64,000 bases of DNA from contig NZ_CP142104.1 of NCBI RefSeq assembly GCF_035751725.1, forward strand, positions 5,704,001 through 5,768,000, read 5' to 3'. Within the stretch, counting starts at the first letter, position 1. Each line of letters opens with the position of its first letter. The notes under the pieces are model-generated. The model was not told where the DNA came from and did no database searches. It saw only the letters and a program-made list of their open reading frames with translations. Below are positions 38,275 through 49,102 of this stretch, piece by piece. Source of the stretch: Pseudomonas frederiksbergensis (GTDB lineage Bacteria; Pseudomonadota; Gammaproteobacteria; Pseudomonadales; Pseudomonadaceae). Made by a program: the position numbers and the translations under genes.

Positions 38275-38940
38275 ATGTCGCGTCACCTTTTTTTACTTCT
38301 TTGCATGGTTTTCCCCGTGGCCCAGGCCACCGAAAAAACCAACGCAAACGACGCCCGGGACCTGGCCTACAGTCTGGGCGCGAGCCTGGGGGAACGCCTG
38401 CGCCAAGACGTGCCCGACCTGGAGATCCAAGCCTTGGTCGAGGGCCTGCAACAGGCTTACCTGGGCAAGCCGCTTGCGTTGGAGGATGAACGCATCGAAC
38501 GCATCCTGGCCGAACACCAGGCGCAGTTGACGGCGCAAGCGGCACCCGCCCAGGACGTAGCGGCGCTAAAGACCGAGCAGAAATTTCTCAGCGATGAGAA
38601 AGGCCGGCCTGGTGTCCAGCAGTTGCCGGACGGCATCCTGCTGACCGAACTAAAGCCAGGCAGTGGCGCGAAAGCCGGCCCCCACGGCAAAGTCCAAGTG
38701 TTGTATGTCGGTCGGTTGCCGGACGGCACCGTGTTCGATTCCAACCATCAGGCGCAGTGGTTCAACCTTGATAGCGTGATCGATGGCTGGCGCAGCGCAC
38801 TGCCGCAGATGCCGGTAGGCGCGAAGTGGCGACTGGTGATTCCTTCAGCCCTGGCCTATGGCGCCGAAGGTGCCGGAGACGTGATCCCGCCTTTCACGCC
38901 CCTGGTCTTTGAAATCGAACTGCTGGGCGCGGCGACCTGA
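38275..38940 (+). CDS. FKBP-type peptidyl-prolyl isomerase, exported
   Basis: A 221-residue Mip/FkpA-like isomerase. A signal peptide occupies about residues 1-18 (ending AQA). A helical dimerisation domain follows (about 25-110), then the FKBP domain (about 120-220) with VQVLYVGRLPDGTVFDSNHQ, and WRLVIPSALAYGAEGAGDVIPPFTPLVFEIELL at the C-terminal part. It helps proline-limited folding in the periplasm. It is divergent from algP and convergent with algQ across a shared terminator. Confidence 0.93.
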   Translation: MSRHLFLLLCMVFPVAQATEKTNANDARDLAYSLGASLGERLRQDVPDLEIQALVEGLQQAYLGKPLALEDERIERILAEHQAQLTAQAAPAQDVAALKTEQKFLSDEKGRPGVQQLPDGILLTELKPGSGAKAGPHGKVQVLYVGRLPDGTVFDSNHQAQWFNLDSVIDGWRSALPQMPVGAKWRLVIPSALAYGAEGAGDVIPPFTPLVFEIELLGAAT

Positions 38941-38953
38941 CGGGCACAAACGA

Positions 38954-38980
38954 AAAACGGCGCGCAATGCGCACCGTTTT
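38954..38980. terminator. bidirectional terminator between the FKBP gene and algQ
   Basis: AAAACGGCGCGC and GCGCACCGTTTT form an 11-bp stem with one mismatch, AAT loop, and A and T runs on both sides, so it can end transcription from either direction. Confidence 0.8.
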
Positions 38981-38997
38981 CTGTCGAGAAAGTTGGC

Positions 38998-39456
38998 TCA
39001 GGCCTGGACCGCAGCTTCTTCCTTGTGAGCGTTGTGCAGGACTTCGATCAGGCAATCTTCCAGTTCGAAACGTTCGTGCAACAAGCCGCCCAACTCCTTG
39101 AATTTTTCCGCTACGCATTTGCCCTCATCGCACAGGTCATTGAAGGCCAGCAGCTTCTCGGTGATGACATCGATGCGCGGATAAATCGTGTCGGCCAGTT
39201 CCAGGCCGCGCTTGTCGTTGAAGGCCTTGGCCTCGCCCGTCAGTTGCTCGTAGATCTCGAAATGACCGGCGGATACATAGTCCACCAGCACACCGCAAAA
39301 CTCCTGCAGGGGCTTGCGGCTTTCACTCAGTGCCTCAGGCTTGTCGCCAAGCGCATCATAGGCTCGAACCAGTTCATGACGCTCCTGCAACCAGCGGTCG
39401 ATCAGCAGATGCACCCCACCCCAGCGTTCCTGAGCATTCTGACAACTTTCGAGCAT
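38998..39456 (-). CDS. algQ: AlgQ / Rsd-family sigma-70 antagonist
   Basis: A 152-residue helical-bundle protein of the Rsd/AlgQ family, which binds sigma-70 region 4 and frees core polymerase for alternative sigma factors. The N-terminus [26 protein letters not shown] and the [20 protein letters not shown] stretch are typical. In pseudomonads it affects alginate, siderophore and virulence genes. The start is the ATG at 39456 behind an AGGGAAG Shine-Dalgarno. It is monocistronic, between dsbB and the FKBP gene. Confidence 0.94.
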   Translation of the reverse strand: MLESCQNAQERWGGVHLLIDRWLQERHELVRAYDALGDKPEALSESRKPLQEFCGVLVDYVSAGHFEIYEQLTGEAKAFNDKRGLELADTIYPRIDVITEKLLAFNDLCDEGKCVAEKFKELGGLLHERFELEDCLIEVLHNAHKEEAAVQA

Positions 39457-39634
39457 GGTGATTTCTTCCCTTCTGAGTCACGCCCCTCGCCGTCTGAAAC
39501 ATACGCCTGAATGATCAGGAGCAAGGCAGACACAACATGATCGAGTGGCATGATTCCAATGATACGTGCGGGCCAGATTATGCCCGCGCGACAACTGCTT
39601 CAAGGTACGCAGGAGATAAAGTTCATACAAGTGT

Positions 39635-40177
39635 TTAATCCAGCGCCCGGACAAACTGCGACGTCTTGCCGCTGAATGGCCCTACCAGGGCATCCCAGGC
39701 CAGGCGCAGCAGCAGGTAAGTCATCGAAACAGCAACAGCCAGAAAAAACAGCAGGCTCCATTCGGGAATGCTCAGATCAAACAGGGTCCAGGTCACTGTC
39801 GCGCAATCGATCAAGCCATTGGCAACATGACGCATGGCGTGCCACCACGAGTCCGCGCCTCTCAGGTGAGTGACGCAGTCAGGTAGAAGCTCCACCGAAT
39901 CGGTTTGCGCCAGGACATTGCGCCACGCCAGCACCAACCCGCCCGAAGCAAAAGCCCCACCCATCGCAGCATATATAACGCTGCCTTTTTGACCAGGGCC
40001 ATGCACGCAGGCCGCCAGGCAGCTCATAAAGAACAGCATCAGGCACAACCGCTGCAAGATGCACAGACTGCAGGGGGAAAGGCCGACCACATATTCCAGG
40101 TAACTGGCAATGCCAATAGCCAGGGCTGCGGCGATGGAAGCCATGAGAAACAAGAAGCGTGAGCTGGCCAAAGACAT
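39635..40177 (-). CDS. dsbB: disulfide bond formation protein DsbB (DsbH type)
   Basis: A 180-residue four-helix inner-membrane oxidase that reoxidises DsbA and passes electrons to ubiquinone. The first redox pair is CSLC (about residues 36-39), next to QRLCLMLFF. The second pair is C in LLPDC and C in LIDCATV on the second periplasmic loop. Pseudomonads have two DsbB paralogues; position next to algQ and hemY corresponds to P. aeruginosa DsbH. Confidence 0.93.
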   Translation of the reverse strand: MSLASSRFLFLMASIAAALAIGIASYLEYVVGLSPCSLCILQRLCLMLFFMSCLAACVHGPGQKGSVIYAAMGGAFASGGLVLAWRNVLAQTDSVELLPDCVTHLRGADSWWHAMRHVANGLIDCATVTWTLFDLSIPEWSLLFFLAVAVSMTYLLLRLAWDALVGPFSGKTSQFVRALD

Positions 40178-40442
40178 GGCGAATCCGTAACAGAAGAGAC
40201 AGGCTGTAACGGTAGAGGAAAGCCCTCGGGCCTTTCAAGGCAGCCCCACGCAGACACTTCACCTGGGATGTAGCGAATTCCCGACAGGCATAAGGGGATT
40301 TAGCTCAGTCCGCTGTAGGACTTTACTGAAGGAATAATCAAAACCCCAAAACCGGGCCGGGATCCACAACCGTTTGCCTCAAGAATATCCGGCCGCTGCG
40401 GCGAAGGACCCACACCGACCTCAACACTTGCTGATCACTGTC

Positions 40443-41690
40443 TCAAGTCGTCAGGACCTGTGGCGAAACCGGTAAGGGCGCGGCCAGAAGACGTTCATCC
40501 AGCAACCCCAACCCCTCCTGGAACAGTTGGTTACTACGCTCGGCATCCCCCAATTGCGCCAGCAGCCGCGCCAGTTCGGCGCAAGCCTCAGGGTTGCGCT
40601 GCATGCGCAAGCTGCTTTCCAGATAATCCCTCGCCTTGCCCCACAGGCTGTTTTGCAGGCACAGGCGTCCCAGCGTCAAGAGCAGGCCAGGATCATCCGG
40701 ATGTTCCTTGAGCCAGCCCTCAGCCACTTGCAATTGCCGGATCGGATCAGCACCGCGGACCAGGCCATACAAGCGCGCCAAGTGGCTATCGTAATTTCGC
40801 TTGAGCGCGGCGCGCAGCGCCTCTTCGGCCTCGACCTGGGCGCCCAACTGCCGAAGCTGCTCGGCATAAGCCAATACCAGTGCCGGCTCCTGGCGCTGGG
40901 CGGAGGTCAATTGCTGCCATGCGCGGTTGAGCGATTGCAAACCGACGCTGCCATCGGCTTCGCGGTGAGCTACCAGGGTGAGGTTTTCACCCCAGGCGCG
41001 ACGCTCCAGCTCTGCCAGTTCAGCGGCAGGCAGGACCTTGTCCTTGCGCAACTCGGGCAACAGTCGGATCACCGCGGACCAATCCCCACGCTGCTGATGC
41101 AAACGTTGCAGCTGGCGCAAGGCCTGGGCGTTATGAGGGTGGCGTTCATGCATGGCTTGCAGCGTACTCAACGCACCGTCGGTATCGCCCCGGTCCATTT
41201 GCAACTGCGCGTGCGTCAGCGCGATCGCAAGCTCCGCCTGGGGCTGACGCTCCAAGGCGCGCTCCAGCAAACTATCGCTCTGGTCGTACAGGCCCTGCTC
41301 ATTGGCCGCGCGGGCGGCTCCAAGGTAATACAGCAACGGCTGGCGTTCGGCTTCGGCGGCGCGGTGCAAATGCCGCTGGGCACTGGCCCACCGTCCTTCG
41401 GCCAGGTCCAACTGGCCGTGCTCGATCGCGACCTGGACACGACGACTGCGGTTGCGCCGCGACCATGGGTTGACGACGCCGGTGGAAGTGGTCACCAGTC
41501 GGATCAACGCGCTTATGCCCCGCCACAGCAGCCAGAGCACTGCAATCAATGCCAGCGTAACCCATAGCCCGGCCTCGTAGCGGAAGTTCTTGTACGCCAC
41601 CAACACGTAACCCGAATGCTCGGCGATCGCCACGCCCAGCACGGCGGCGACGGCGATGACCACGAATAGAATCACGTAGAGGCGCTTCAT
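40443..41690 (-). CDS. hemY: HemY-like TPR membrane protein
   Basis: A 415-residue protein. Two N-terminal transmembrane helices (about 5-25 and 40-62) are followed by a periplasmic or cytosolic TPR solenoid (repeats around 95-400). It is the third gene of the hemC-hemD/X-hemY operon, overlapping hemX by 4 bp. The enterobacterial HemY name is by gene position; it is not the Bacillus protoporphyrinogen oxidase of the same name. A role in haem biosynthesis or its assembly at the membrane is suspected. Confidence 0.93.
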   Translation of the reverse strand: MKRLYVILFVVIAVAAVLGVAIAEHSGYVLVAYKNFRYEAGLWVTLALIAVLWLLWRGISALIRLVTTSTGVVNPWSRRNRSRRVQVAIEHGQLDLAEGRWASAQRHLHRAAEAERQPLLYYLGAARAANEQGLYDQSDSLLERALERQPQAELAIALTHAQLQMDRGDTDGALSTLQAMHERHPHNAQALRQLQRLHQQRGDWSAVIRLLPELRKDKVLPAAELAELERRAWGENLTLVAHREADGSVGLQSLNRAWQQLTSAQRQEPALVLAYAEQLRQLGAQVEAEEALRAALKRNYDSHLARLYGLVRGADPIRQLQVAEGWLKEHPDDPGLLLTLGRLCLQNSLWGKARDYLESSLRMQRNPEACAELARLLAQLGDAERSNQLFQEGLGLLDERLLAAPLPVSPQVLTT

Positions 41691-43606
41691 GGCGTGGCCT
41701 CCTGCTCGCCTGCCTTGGGCATTGGCTTGACCGATTCTTCGGCATTCACGTTGCGGCGCTCAAGGTAGGCCTGGACGGCGCTGAGACTGCCTGCCAGGTC
41801 CGGCGTGACCACGGTCACCGGCATCTTGCCCAGCTCAACGACTCGTTCCAGCATGATCTTGCTTTGGGGGTTGTCCTGGTTGAAGTTGTTCTTGAGGACA
41901 TCCCGGGCTTCGGCCAGTGCCTGGGTGTATACCGGAGCCTGGCCGTTGAGGGCAGCCCATTGCGCCTGCTCCAGTGCCAGGCTCAGCGCCAGGCGCACCT
42001 GCATCAAGCTCTGGCCGGCCAGGAGCGGACGGACATTTTCATCGGCATTGAAATCGATGCGGATGTAGCGCGAGATCTGATCCCACCACTGCGCCCACCG
42101 GCTTGCCCCATCGCCATCGGCGGTCAGCCCGAGCAGGGATTCACCACGATCCTTGTATTCGGGAGCGATCTCCGACAACTGCAGGACCTGGTCACGCAGG
42201 GCGCCCAACTGGAGGAACAGGCCGGTGCGATCCGGCTGCTCCGTGCTGCGCAACGCAGCGAGAGTCTTGGCCAGTTGTTCGCGGGCAGCGAAGGAACCGG
42301 GATCGTTTTGCTCGCGCAGGATTTCATCCGCGCCCTGCACCAGTGCCTGGGCACTGCTGATGTCCTGCAGGGCAGACAGTCGCAGACTGGCCAGGCGCAG
42401 CAAGTGCTCGGCTTCGGCCAGGCGCCAGTCCTTGCGGCTGGCACCGAGCACGGTTTCCAGGCGCTGGTTCAGGCGCTGCTGGTCACCTTGCAGTTGAGCG
42501 ACCTGACGCCGCCGCTCTTCCAGCTCTTGAGCCGGAGGCAGTTGTTCCAGGCGTTCACTCAGGCGCTGCTCGTTGAGCTTGAGGTTCTGCGCCTGGTCAT
42601 TGAGTGCCTGGACCTGGGTGGCCTGCTGCTGGGTGTTGGCTTGCAGATGACGCAATTGCCAAACGCCCCACCCACCCACGGCCACGCCGGCAGCGCCCAA
42701 CAATAAAGCGACAATCGCCAGTCCGTTTCCGCGACGCGGCGCGACCGGGGCCGAGGCCGAGGCGTCTACCGGAACATCGATCGCTGGCTGGTCTTGATCT
42801 TTTGGCAAGGCTGTTTCGCTCACGTATCCATCCTTTGCATTAGAAAACGGCACGGATTGTTCCCGTAAAGCCGCCAGCAAAGCCGCGGCACTGGCGCCAC
42901 GGCAATCCACAACTGTCAGGGCCCCGGCGGCACGCGCCATCTCGGCGACCCTGGGGCTTGGCACAAACAAGGGTAGCCGCGCCAGGGCGGCCCACGCATC
43001 ACCGGCCAGCCGGTGCAGATGCTCGAAGCTCTGCCCACTGCTGACCACCAGCGCGTTCAAGCGTTCCGCTTCGACCTTCGCCGGTAATTCACCTTCGGCA
43101 TAGTTCGGCAAGCCGCGACGGTACAGCTCCAGGTAATCGACACTAGCACCTTGCTCACGCAAACGCTCTGCCAGCAAACCGCGACCACCCTCTCCACGCA
43201 CAATCAAGACACGTGGCTCAGGCCGGTCGATAGCCTGGCGCAACGTTGCCAGCTCAAGCAAGGCTTCGCTGTCATCGCCGTCATCAGGGTAAGAAACGCG
43301 GAGGCCGGCGTCGGCAAGAATCTGCCCGGTCGCAGCGCCCACGCTGAACCATGGCTGGTCAGGAAGACGCGGCCAATATTGGCGCAGCAACTCCACGCAC
43401 AAGCGTGCCGCAGGCTTGCTCACCACGATCACCGCGCAGTACTGATCCACGGCCTTGAGCTTGGCTCGCTCGGATTCAGGCAGGGGGATCGGCGTGATAT
43501 CCAGCAGCGGCAGGCTGCTGCCATATACCCCCGCCTCTGCCAGGACAGCCGCCAGCGCAGACGACTCTTGCGCCGGCCGGGTCAGCAGCAGGCGCCATCC
43601 CGTCAC
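41687..43606 (-). CDS. hemD: HemD-HemX: uroporphyrinogen-III synthase fused in frame to HemX
   Basis: A single 639-residue frame. Residues about 1-250 are uroporphyrinogen-III synthase ([11 protein letters not shown] start, [43 protein letters not shown]). It closes hydroxymethylbilane into uroporphyrinogen III. Residues about 262-639 are HemX: a cytosolic stub, one transmembrane helix (about 294-317), then a periplasmic coiled coil. No stop separates them. A GTG at 42823 (V262), preceded by AGGATGG, begins the usual HemX N-terminus, so HemX may also be made separately. The start is GTG, overlapping the hemC stop (GTGA). Confidence 0.87.
   Translation of the reverse strand: MTGWRLLLTRPAQESSALAAVLAEAGVYGSSLPLLDITPIPLPESERAKLKAVDQYCAVIVVSKPAARLCVELLRQYWPRLPDQPWFSVGAATGQILADAGLRVSYPDDGDDSEALLELATLRQAIDRPEPRVLIVRGEGGRGLLAERLREQGASVDYLELYRRGLPNYAEGELPAKVEAERLNALVVSSGQSFEHLHRLAGDAWAALARLPLFVPSPRVAEMARAAGALTVVDCRGASAAALLAALREQSVPFSNAKDGYVSETALPKDQDQPAIDVPVDASASAPVAPRRGNGLAIVALLLGAAGVAVGGWGVWQLRHLQANTQQQATQVQALNDQAQNLKLNEQRLSERLEQLPPAQELEERRRQVAQLQGDQQRLNQRLETVLGASRKDWRLAEAEHLLRLASLRLSALQDISSAQALVQGADEILREQNDPGSFAAREQLAKTLAALRSTEQPDRTGLFLQLGALRDQVLQLSEIAPEYKDRGESLLGLTADGDGASRWAQWWDQISRYIRIDFNADENVRPLLAGQSLMQVRLALSLALEQAQWAALNGQAPVYTQALAEARDVLKNNFNQDNPQSKIMLERVVELGKMPVTVVTPDLAGSLSAVQAYLERRNVNAEESVKPMPKAGEQEATP
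42821..42831 (-). promoter_or_regulatory. internal ribosome binding site and GTG start of hemX
   Basis: On the minus strand GGATGG lies 3 bases before GTG AGC GAA, which begins the VSETALPKD stretch seen at the start of HemX. It suggests initiation inside the hemD-hemX frame. The spacing is short, so a longer AAGGA pairing may be used instead. Confidence 0.45.
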
Positions 43607-44544
43607 GCGTGGCCTGCCTCGCCGTAGACCTTCTTGAGGATGTCGTCGGCCCCTTGGCCCAGCAGATCCTCGGCGACGCGCACACCCAATGCCTCGGCAT
43701 CGCGACGCGGCGCCCGCGCCTCGGCGCTGAGCAGTTTTCCACCACTCGGGTCGCCCACCAGGCCGCGCAACCAGACTTGCTCACCTTCAAGGACGGCGTA
43801 GCAGGCAATCGGCACCTGGCAGCCTCCGTTCAAATGCTTGTTGAGGGCGCGCTCGGCGAAGACTCGAGTGGCCGTGTCTTCGTGGTGCAGCGGCGCCAGC
43901 AGGGCATGGATCTCGCTGTCAGCGCTACGGCACTCGATGCCCACCGCCCCCTGTCCGCCGGCGGGCAGGCTGTCGTCGACGCTGATGGCCGAGGTGATGC
44001 GATCTTCGAAACCCAGGCGGATCAAGCCCGCGGCGGCGAGGATAATAGCGTCGTATTCGCCGGCATCGAGCTTGGCCAGGCGCGTATTGACGTTGCCACG
44101 CAGGAAACGGATCTGCAGATCGGGACGACGAGTCAGCAGCTGCGCCTGGCGGCGCAGGCTCGACGTGCCCACCACGCTCCGGGCAGGCAGCGCGTCAAGG
44201 CTGGAGAATGTATTGGAGACGAATGCATCGCGCGGGTCTTCCCGCTCACAGATGCAAAAAAGGCCCAGGCCTTCGGGGAAGTCCATGGGCACGTCTTTCA
44301 TCGAATGCACGGCGATGTCGGCTTCGTTGTCCAGCAAGGCTGTCTCCAGCTCCTTGACGAACAAGCCCTTGCCACCGATTTTCGACAGTGGCGAGTCCAG
44401 CAGCTTGTCGCCGCGACTGACCATGGGCACCAGCGTCACGACCAGGCCCGGATGGGCCGTTTCGAGGCGGGCTTTGACGTATTCGGCCTGCCAGAGGGCC
44501 AAGGCACTTTTACGGGTGGCGATGCGGATCTCGCGAGGGGACAT
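43603..44544 (-). CDS. hemC: hydroxymethylbilane synthase (porphobilinogen deaminase)
   Basis: A 313-residue enzyme that polymerises four porphobilinogens. The dipyrromethane cofactor cysteine is C242, in [12 protein letters not shown]. Arginines of the active site lie in [12 protein letters not shown] and SSLRRQAQL. It is first of hemC-hemD/X-hemY on the minus strand, 126 bp downstream of algR, an arrangement conserved in Pseudomonas. The ATG at 44544 is preceded by a -10-like TATTAT about 30 bases upstream. Confidence 0.97.
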   Translation of the reverse strand: MSPREIRIATRKSALALWQAEYVKARLETAHPGLVVTLVPMVSRGDKLLDSPLSKIGGKGLFVKELETALLDNEADIAVHSMKDVPMDFPEGLGLFCICEREDPRDAFVSNTFSSLDALPARSVVGTSSLRRQAQLLTRRPDLQIRFLRGNVNTRLAKLDAGEYDAIILAAAGLIRLGFEDRITSAISVDDSLPAGGQGAVGIECRSADSEIHALLAPLHHEDTATRVFAERALNKHLNGGCQVPIACYAVLEGEQVWLRGLVGDPSGGKLLSAEARAPRRDAEALGVRVAEDLLGQGADDILKKVYGEAGHA

Positions 44545-44670
44545 GGATCAATCCGTACTTAAAAGATACGGCAGATAATAACAGCTCAGCCAAATCCGCT
44601 TTGACTTGAATCACGACCCCGCGGCCTCCCTGGCCCCCAACCCTGGAAATGGAACGCCTGATGGCGGGCG

Positions 44671-45417
44671 CTAGAGCTGCTGCATCATCTTGCGGACGCC
44701 CGCTACATGCCGTCGGCTGACGATCAGCGCATCACCATTGAGCCCCTTGAGGTACAGCTGGAAATGTCCAAGGGGCGTACGTTGCAAGCGCTCGATACGC
44801 TCGCGGGCCACCAGGGCATTGCGGTGGATGCGCACGAACCGCTCGCCGAATTCGTCTTCCAGGGCCTTGAGTGGCTCGTCCAGCAACACTTCGCCACTTT
44901 CGTGGCGCAAGGTCACGTACTTGTGGTCGGCAATGAAATAGACGACCTGGTTCAGGGGTATCAGCTCGATGCCCTTGCGGGTCCGCGCGCTGATATGGCT
45001 GCGCGGGCCGCTGCCGCTTTCGGCGGCCGGACGGGTGAGCGCCGCCAATTGCGTGCGATTCGGCCGCTCAGCCTTGCGCAGTGCCTCTTCCAGCGCCTCG
45101 ACCGCGACGGGCTTGAGCAAATAGCCCACGGCACCGGCCTGCAGGACCTCGGGGGGAAAGTCATCCCGAGTGGTACAAAACACCACCGCTGGAGGTGACT
45201 CGCGCTCGCAGAGCCTTGCCGCGACTTGCAACCCGTCGAGGCCGGGCATGCGAATGTCGAGCAGCACGATATCCGGCTTGTGGCTGTCGATAAGGGCCAA
45301 TGCCTCTTCGCCATTGGTGGCGCTCGGCTCCAGGACACTGTAACCCTCGAGTTCGCCGAGCAGTCGGCTCAGGCGCTCGCGGGCCAGTGGTTCGTCATCA
45401 ACGATCAGGACATTCAT
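44671..45417 (-). CDS. algR: LytTR response regulator AlgR
   Basis: A 248-residue two-component regulator. The receiver domain (1-120) has D7/D8 acidic pocket residues, the phosphorylatable D54 in LLDIRMPG, and K at LLKP. The C-terminal LytTR DNA-binding domain (about 145-245) contains FVRIHRNALVARERIERL. In P. aeruginosa it controls alginate, twitching and cyclic-di-GMP genes. The ATG at 45417 gives the family length; the frame starts 20 codons earlier. Its kinase gene algZ is missing from the expected upstream place. Confidence 0.93.
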   Translation of the reverse strand: MNVLIVDDEPLARERLSRLLGELEGYSVLEPSATNGEEALALIDSHKPDIVLLDIRMPGLDGLQVAARLCERESPPAVVFCTTRDDFPPEVLQAGAVGYLLKPVAVEALEEALRKAERPNRTQLAALTRPAAESGSGPRSHISARTRKGIELIPLNQVVYFIADHKYVTLRHESGEVLLDEPLKALEDEFGERFVRIHRNALVARERIERLQRTPLGHFQLYLKGLNGDALIVSRRHVAGVRKMMQQL

Positions 45418-45880
45418 ATTGCGCTGGATTCCTGCGTGAGTCTCGCACAAGGATAGCGTAGACAGGGGAAGTGACATCCGTCACCGCGATCCACGCTAAG
45501 ACTGGTCCGAGGGCCAAAAAGTGCCGCGAGGCGGTTGTCTATCTTTACCAGCGCTTGCCGACCGATGCTCGAGGCCTGTTGTCGCACAGCGTCGCCACAG
45601 GGTTTGTTAAGACTCGATCTGACCAATATGAGCACCCCCCTTTATTTGGTGCGTCCGATGCGTCCAGGATGAAAAACCAAAGCCCTACCGTCCACTGTAG
45701 ACGGTTGCCACGACGATATTGCTCAATCGAAAAATATCGTTGCGCGAAAAAGCCTTCTGGATCCCTGGCATTTGCGGCAAAAAACCTGCCGACCAGTGCC
45801 AGCGCCAGCCCCGGCAACCCTGTTATCATCCGGGGCAGCCTTTAACCGCTACCTTTTTCCAGCCGATCACGAGCGAATTC
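45418..45880. other. 463-bp algR-argH intergenic region without algZ
   Basis: In P. aeruginosa this interval is filled by algZ/fimS (about 1.1 kb). Here no frame resembles a kinase. It contains an inverted repeat ACGATATT/AATATCGT (45713-45740) and a GCCCCGG/CCGGGGC pair around a TTATCAT (about 45811-45839) just before argH. Both probably belong to argH or algR promoters. Confidence 0.65.
45713..45740. promoter_or_regulatory. inverted repeat upstream of argH
   Basis: 8-bp arms ACGATATT and AATATCGT with a 12-bp spacer. AT-rich, symmetrical and in a divergent promoter region, so a regulator site or a leader hairpin is possible. No family assignment. Confidence 0.35.
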
Positions 45881-47275
<1,395 letters not shown>

Positions 47276-47284
47276 AGCCTGAAG

Positions 47285-47383
47285 CATCGCGAGCAAGCTC
47301 GCCCCACATCGGTTCTTCGTGCTCACCCCATCGTGGGCTGACTCAAGATCTGAAATGGGAGCGCGCCTGCTCGCGAAGGCGCC
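47285..47383. repeat. REP-like pair downstream of argH
   Basis: GCGAGCAAGCTCGC at about 47289-47302 and, further on, GGGAGCGCGCCTGCTCGCGA at 47358-47377 are facing REP-type units in the gap between convergent argH and the GST gene. Confidence 0.55.
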
Positions 47384-47401
47384 CCCAAAAGCGCAAGAAA
47401 T

Positions 47402-48061
47402 CTACTTCCTGGCGGAAATCTTAGCCAAAAACGCCGGCATCTCTGCCTCCCTGTCCGCCGCTATCCGTTGCACATGCGGATTCTGCCCCAGCAGTTCCAT
47501 CAAGGCCTTCGCCTTCGGCATATCAGCCAGCAAATCGATATCGAACACCTTCTTGCCCACCTGCAAGGCCAGCGAAAGGCTGTAGTAGAAATACAGGTCA
47601 GCGAGACTCAGGCTGTCGCCCGCCACGTAAGGCGAAAACTTGCCATGCCGATCGAGCGAAGCGAACCCCAACAGCAATTCGGCCTTGGATTTTTCCTTGA
47701 TGGCATCAGCCACAGGCATGCCGAAAAACGCTTCCGGGTAACAGGCACGCCCAGGCAGCTCGATGTACAGCTCGATTTCCCGGCACAAGGCCAATACCTG
47801 GGCACGCTCGAACGGGTCCGCAGGCAACAGGGCCTTGCCCGGCTGGGTTTGCTCGATGTATTCGAGAATCACGCTGGTCTCGTTGATGAAACCCTGCTCG
47901 GTCTTCAGCACCGGCACCTTGCCGCGCGGGCTGATGGCCAACGCTTCCGGAGTCTGGGCGCCGAAGAACTGGACCTCTTCGAAAGGCACCCCTTTCTCCA
48001 GCAGCGCCAGCTTGACCATGTTGTAATAATTGCTGACAGAAAAACCATAAAGCTTGAGCAT
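47402..48061 (-). CDS. glutathione S-transferase family protein
   Basis: A 219-residue protein with an N-terminal thioredoxin-like domain (about 1-78), starting LKLYGFSVSNYYNMVKLALLEKG and containing the cis-Pro segment GKVPVLKTEQGFINETSVILEYIE. A C-terminal all-helical domain follows. Glutathione conjugation or a reductase-type activity is possible; the substrate is unknown. It is monocistronic, convergent with argH. Confidence 0.9.
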   Translation of the reverse strand: MLKLYGFSVSNYYNMVKLALLEKGVPFEEVQFFGAQTPEALAISPRGKVPVLKTEQGFINETSVILEYIEQTQPGKALLPADPFERAQVLALCREIELYIELPGRACYPEAFFGMPVADAIKEKSKAELLLGFASLDRHGKFSPYVAGDSLSLADLYFYYSLSLALQVGKKVFDIDLLADMPKAKALMELLGQNPHVQRIAADREAEMPAFLAKISARK

Positions 48062-48185
48062 TCCATAGCCTCCAGGCCGTGCGGGGTTGGCAGCCTTGGG
48101 TTATAGACCGCCAAGGTGTTTCGCGCCAGGCGCATCACGCCCCTGAATGCAGGTAAACTGGCGCCCTTTCCTACAGGAGCCTGCC

Positions 48186-48470
48186 ATGAGCGAGCCCATC
48201 GACATCGACAACGACGAAGAGGAATTCGTCGAGAACACGCTGATCCAGGCCATCGAGAACCAGATCGAAAGCGATAATCCACCAGCGGCCAAGGCCACGT
48301 TCAACAAATTGACCCTGGTGGGGTATGAGCGTGAAGAAATCCTCAACCTGATGGCCCACGTGCTGGCGGTGGAAATCGACGCGATCCTGGAAGAAGACCG
48401 TCCGTTCAATACCGAATGGTACGAAGGTGCGCTGCGCGCCCTGCCCGAGTTGCCACCGGAAATGAACTGA
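48186..48470 (+). CDS. conserved hypothetical protein, 94 residues
   Basis: A small acidic protein (IDIDNDEEEFVENTL at the N-terminus) with predicted helices at about 10-30, 34-46 and 50-68. It has no cysteine, signal or membrane segment. I do not recognise a named domain. A Shine-Dalgarno-like AGGAG lies 7 bases before the ATG at 48186. It is divergent from the GST gene and upstream of a TIGR02647 gene. Confidence 0.75.
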   Translation: MSEPIDIDNDEEEFVENTLIQAIENQIESDNPPAAKATFNKLTLVGYEREEILNLMAHVLAVEIDAILEEDRPFNTEWYEGALRALPELPPEMN

Positions 48471-48477
48471 ACCGCTC

Positions 48478-48574
48478 TTGTGGCGAGGGCGCTTAATCCG
48501 GCTGGACCGCGACGCGCTCCCGAAATGCTCACGGCTGCCGCGCACTCGGGCGGGAGCAAGCTCCCTCGCCACGG
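48478..48574. repeat. REP-like doublet
   Basis: TTGTGGCGAGGGCGCTT at the left and GAGCAAGCTCCCTCGCCAC at the right face each other. It lies just after the 94-residue hypothetical gene and probably also marks its transcript end. Confidence 0.65.
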
Positions 48575-48681
48575 AGCATCGTCCTAAACAAAAAAGCATG
48601 ACATTGAGACTGGACAGCTCGGCCAAGTGCGCTCACCTTAGTGACGCTGTCGTCCAAATTCCTAGAAAGTCTGGAGTCCTT

Positions 48682-48927
48682 ATGTCGCTTACCCCTGAGC
48701 TGGTTGCCGAACTGGAAATCCTTGCACTCTTCAACCTGGACAGTTCCCAGGAAGGCCTGAAAATCCATCAGACCGCTGCCCCCAAAGCCATCGCCGCTGC
48801 CCAACGCCTGTTTGACAAAGAACTCATCACCCAACCCGATGGCGGTTACCTGACCAGCCTGGGCCGTGATGCCGCACAGAATGTGCAAACCGTCCTGACG
48901 ATCCTCAGCGTGCAAGAAGCCGCCTGA
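48682..48927 (+). CDS. TIGR02647 family small protein
   Basis: An 81-residue protein of the TIGR02647 family, mainly pseudomonad. It is mostly helical, with PELVAELEILALFNLDSSQEGLKIH near residues 4-28 and a winged-helix-like RLFDKELITQPDGGYLTSLGRDAA. The fold hints at a small DNA-binding or dimerisation domain, unproven. The ATG at 48682 has GGAG upstream; the open frame before it crosses REP DNA and is not coding. Confidence 0.82.
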   Translation: MSLTPELVAELEILALFNLDSSQEGLKIHQTAAPKAIAAAQRLFDKELITQPDGGYLTSLGRDAAQNVQTVLTILSVQEAA

Positions 48928-48943
48928 TTCTCTCCTCGCCCAC

Positions 48944-48972
48944 GGAAGTCCCTGCATCGGGATTTCCGCAGG
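48944..48972 (+). terminator. hairpin after the TIGR02647 gene
   Basis: CGGAAGTCCC and GGGATTTCCG form a 10-bp stem (one G-T pair) with a TGCATC loop, about 18 bases past the stop. No T-run follows, so termination is uncertain. Confidence 0.4.
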
Positions 48973-49102
48973 CGCACAGGCTCTTTCGTAAAAAATCCTG
49001 ACGTCACCATCATTTTCAGCTTAAGAATTCCACGACTCGGGCGCTAACCTGCCATCACTTGTGCTTTCCCACGTTCGACGCCGCGAGCCGGTTTGAGCTG
49101 AC

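Noticed and set aside
45545..45829. 94-codon minus-strand frame upstream of algR as a possible algZ remnant
   Set aside because: No kinase or membrane-sensor similarity could be recognised and no Shine-Dalgarno; treated as non-coding.
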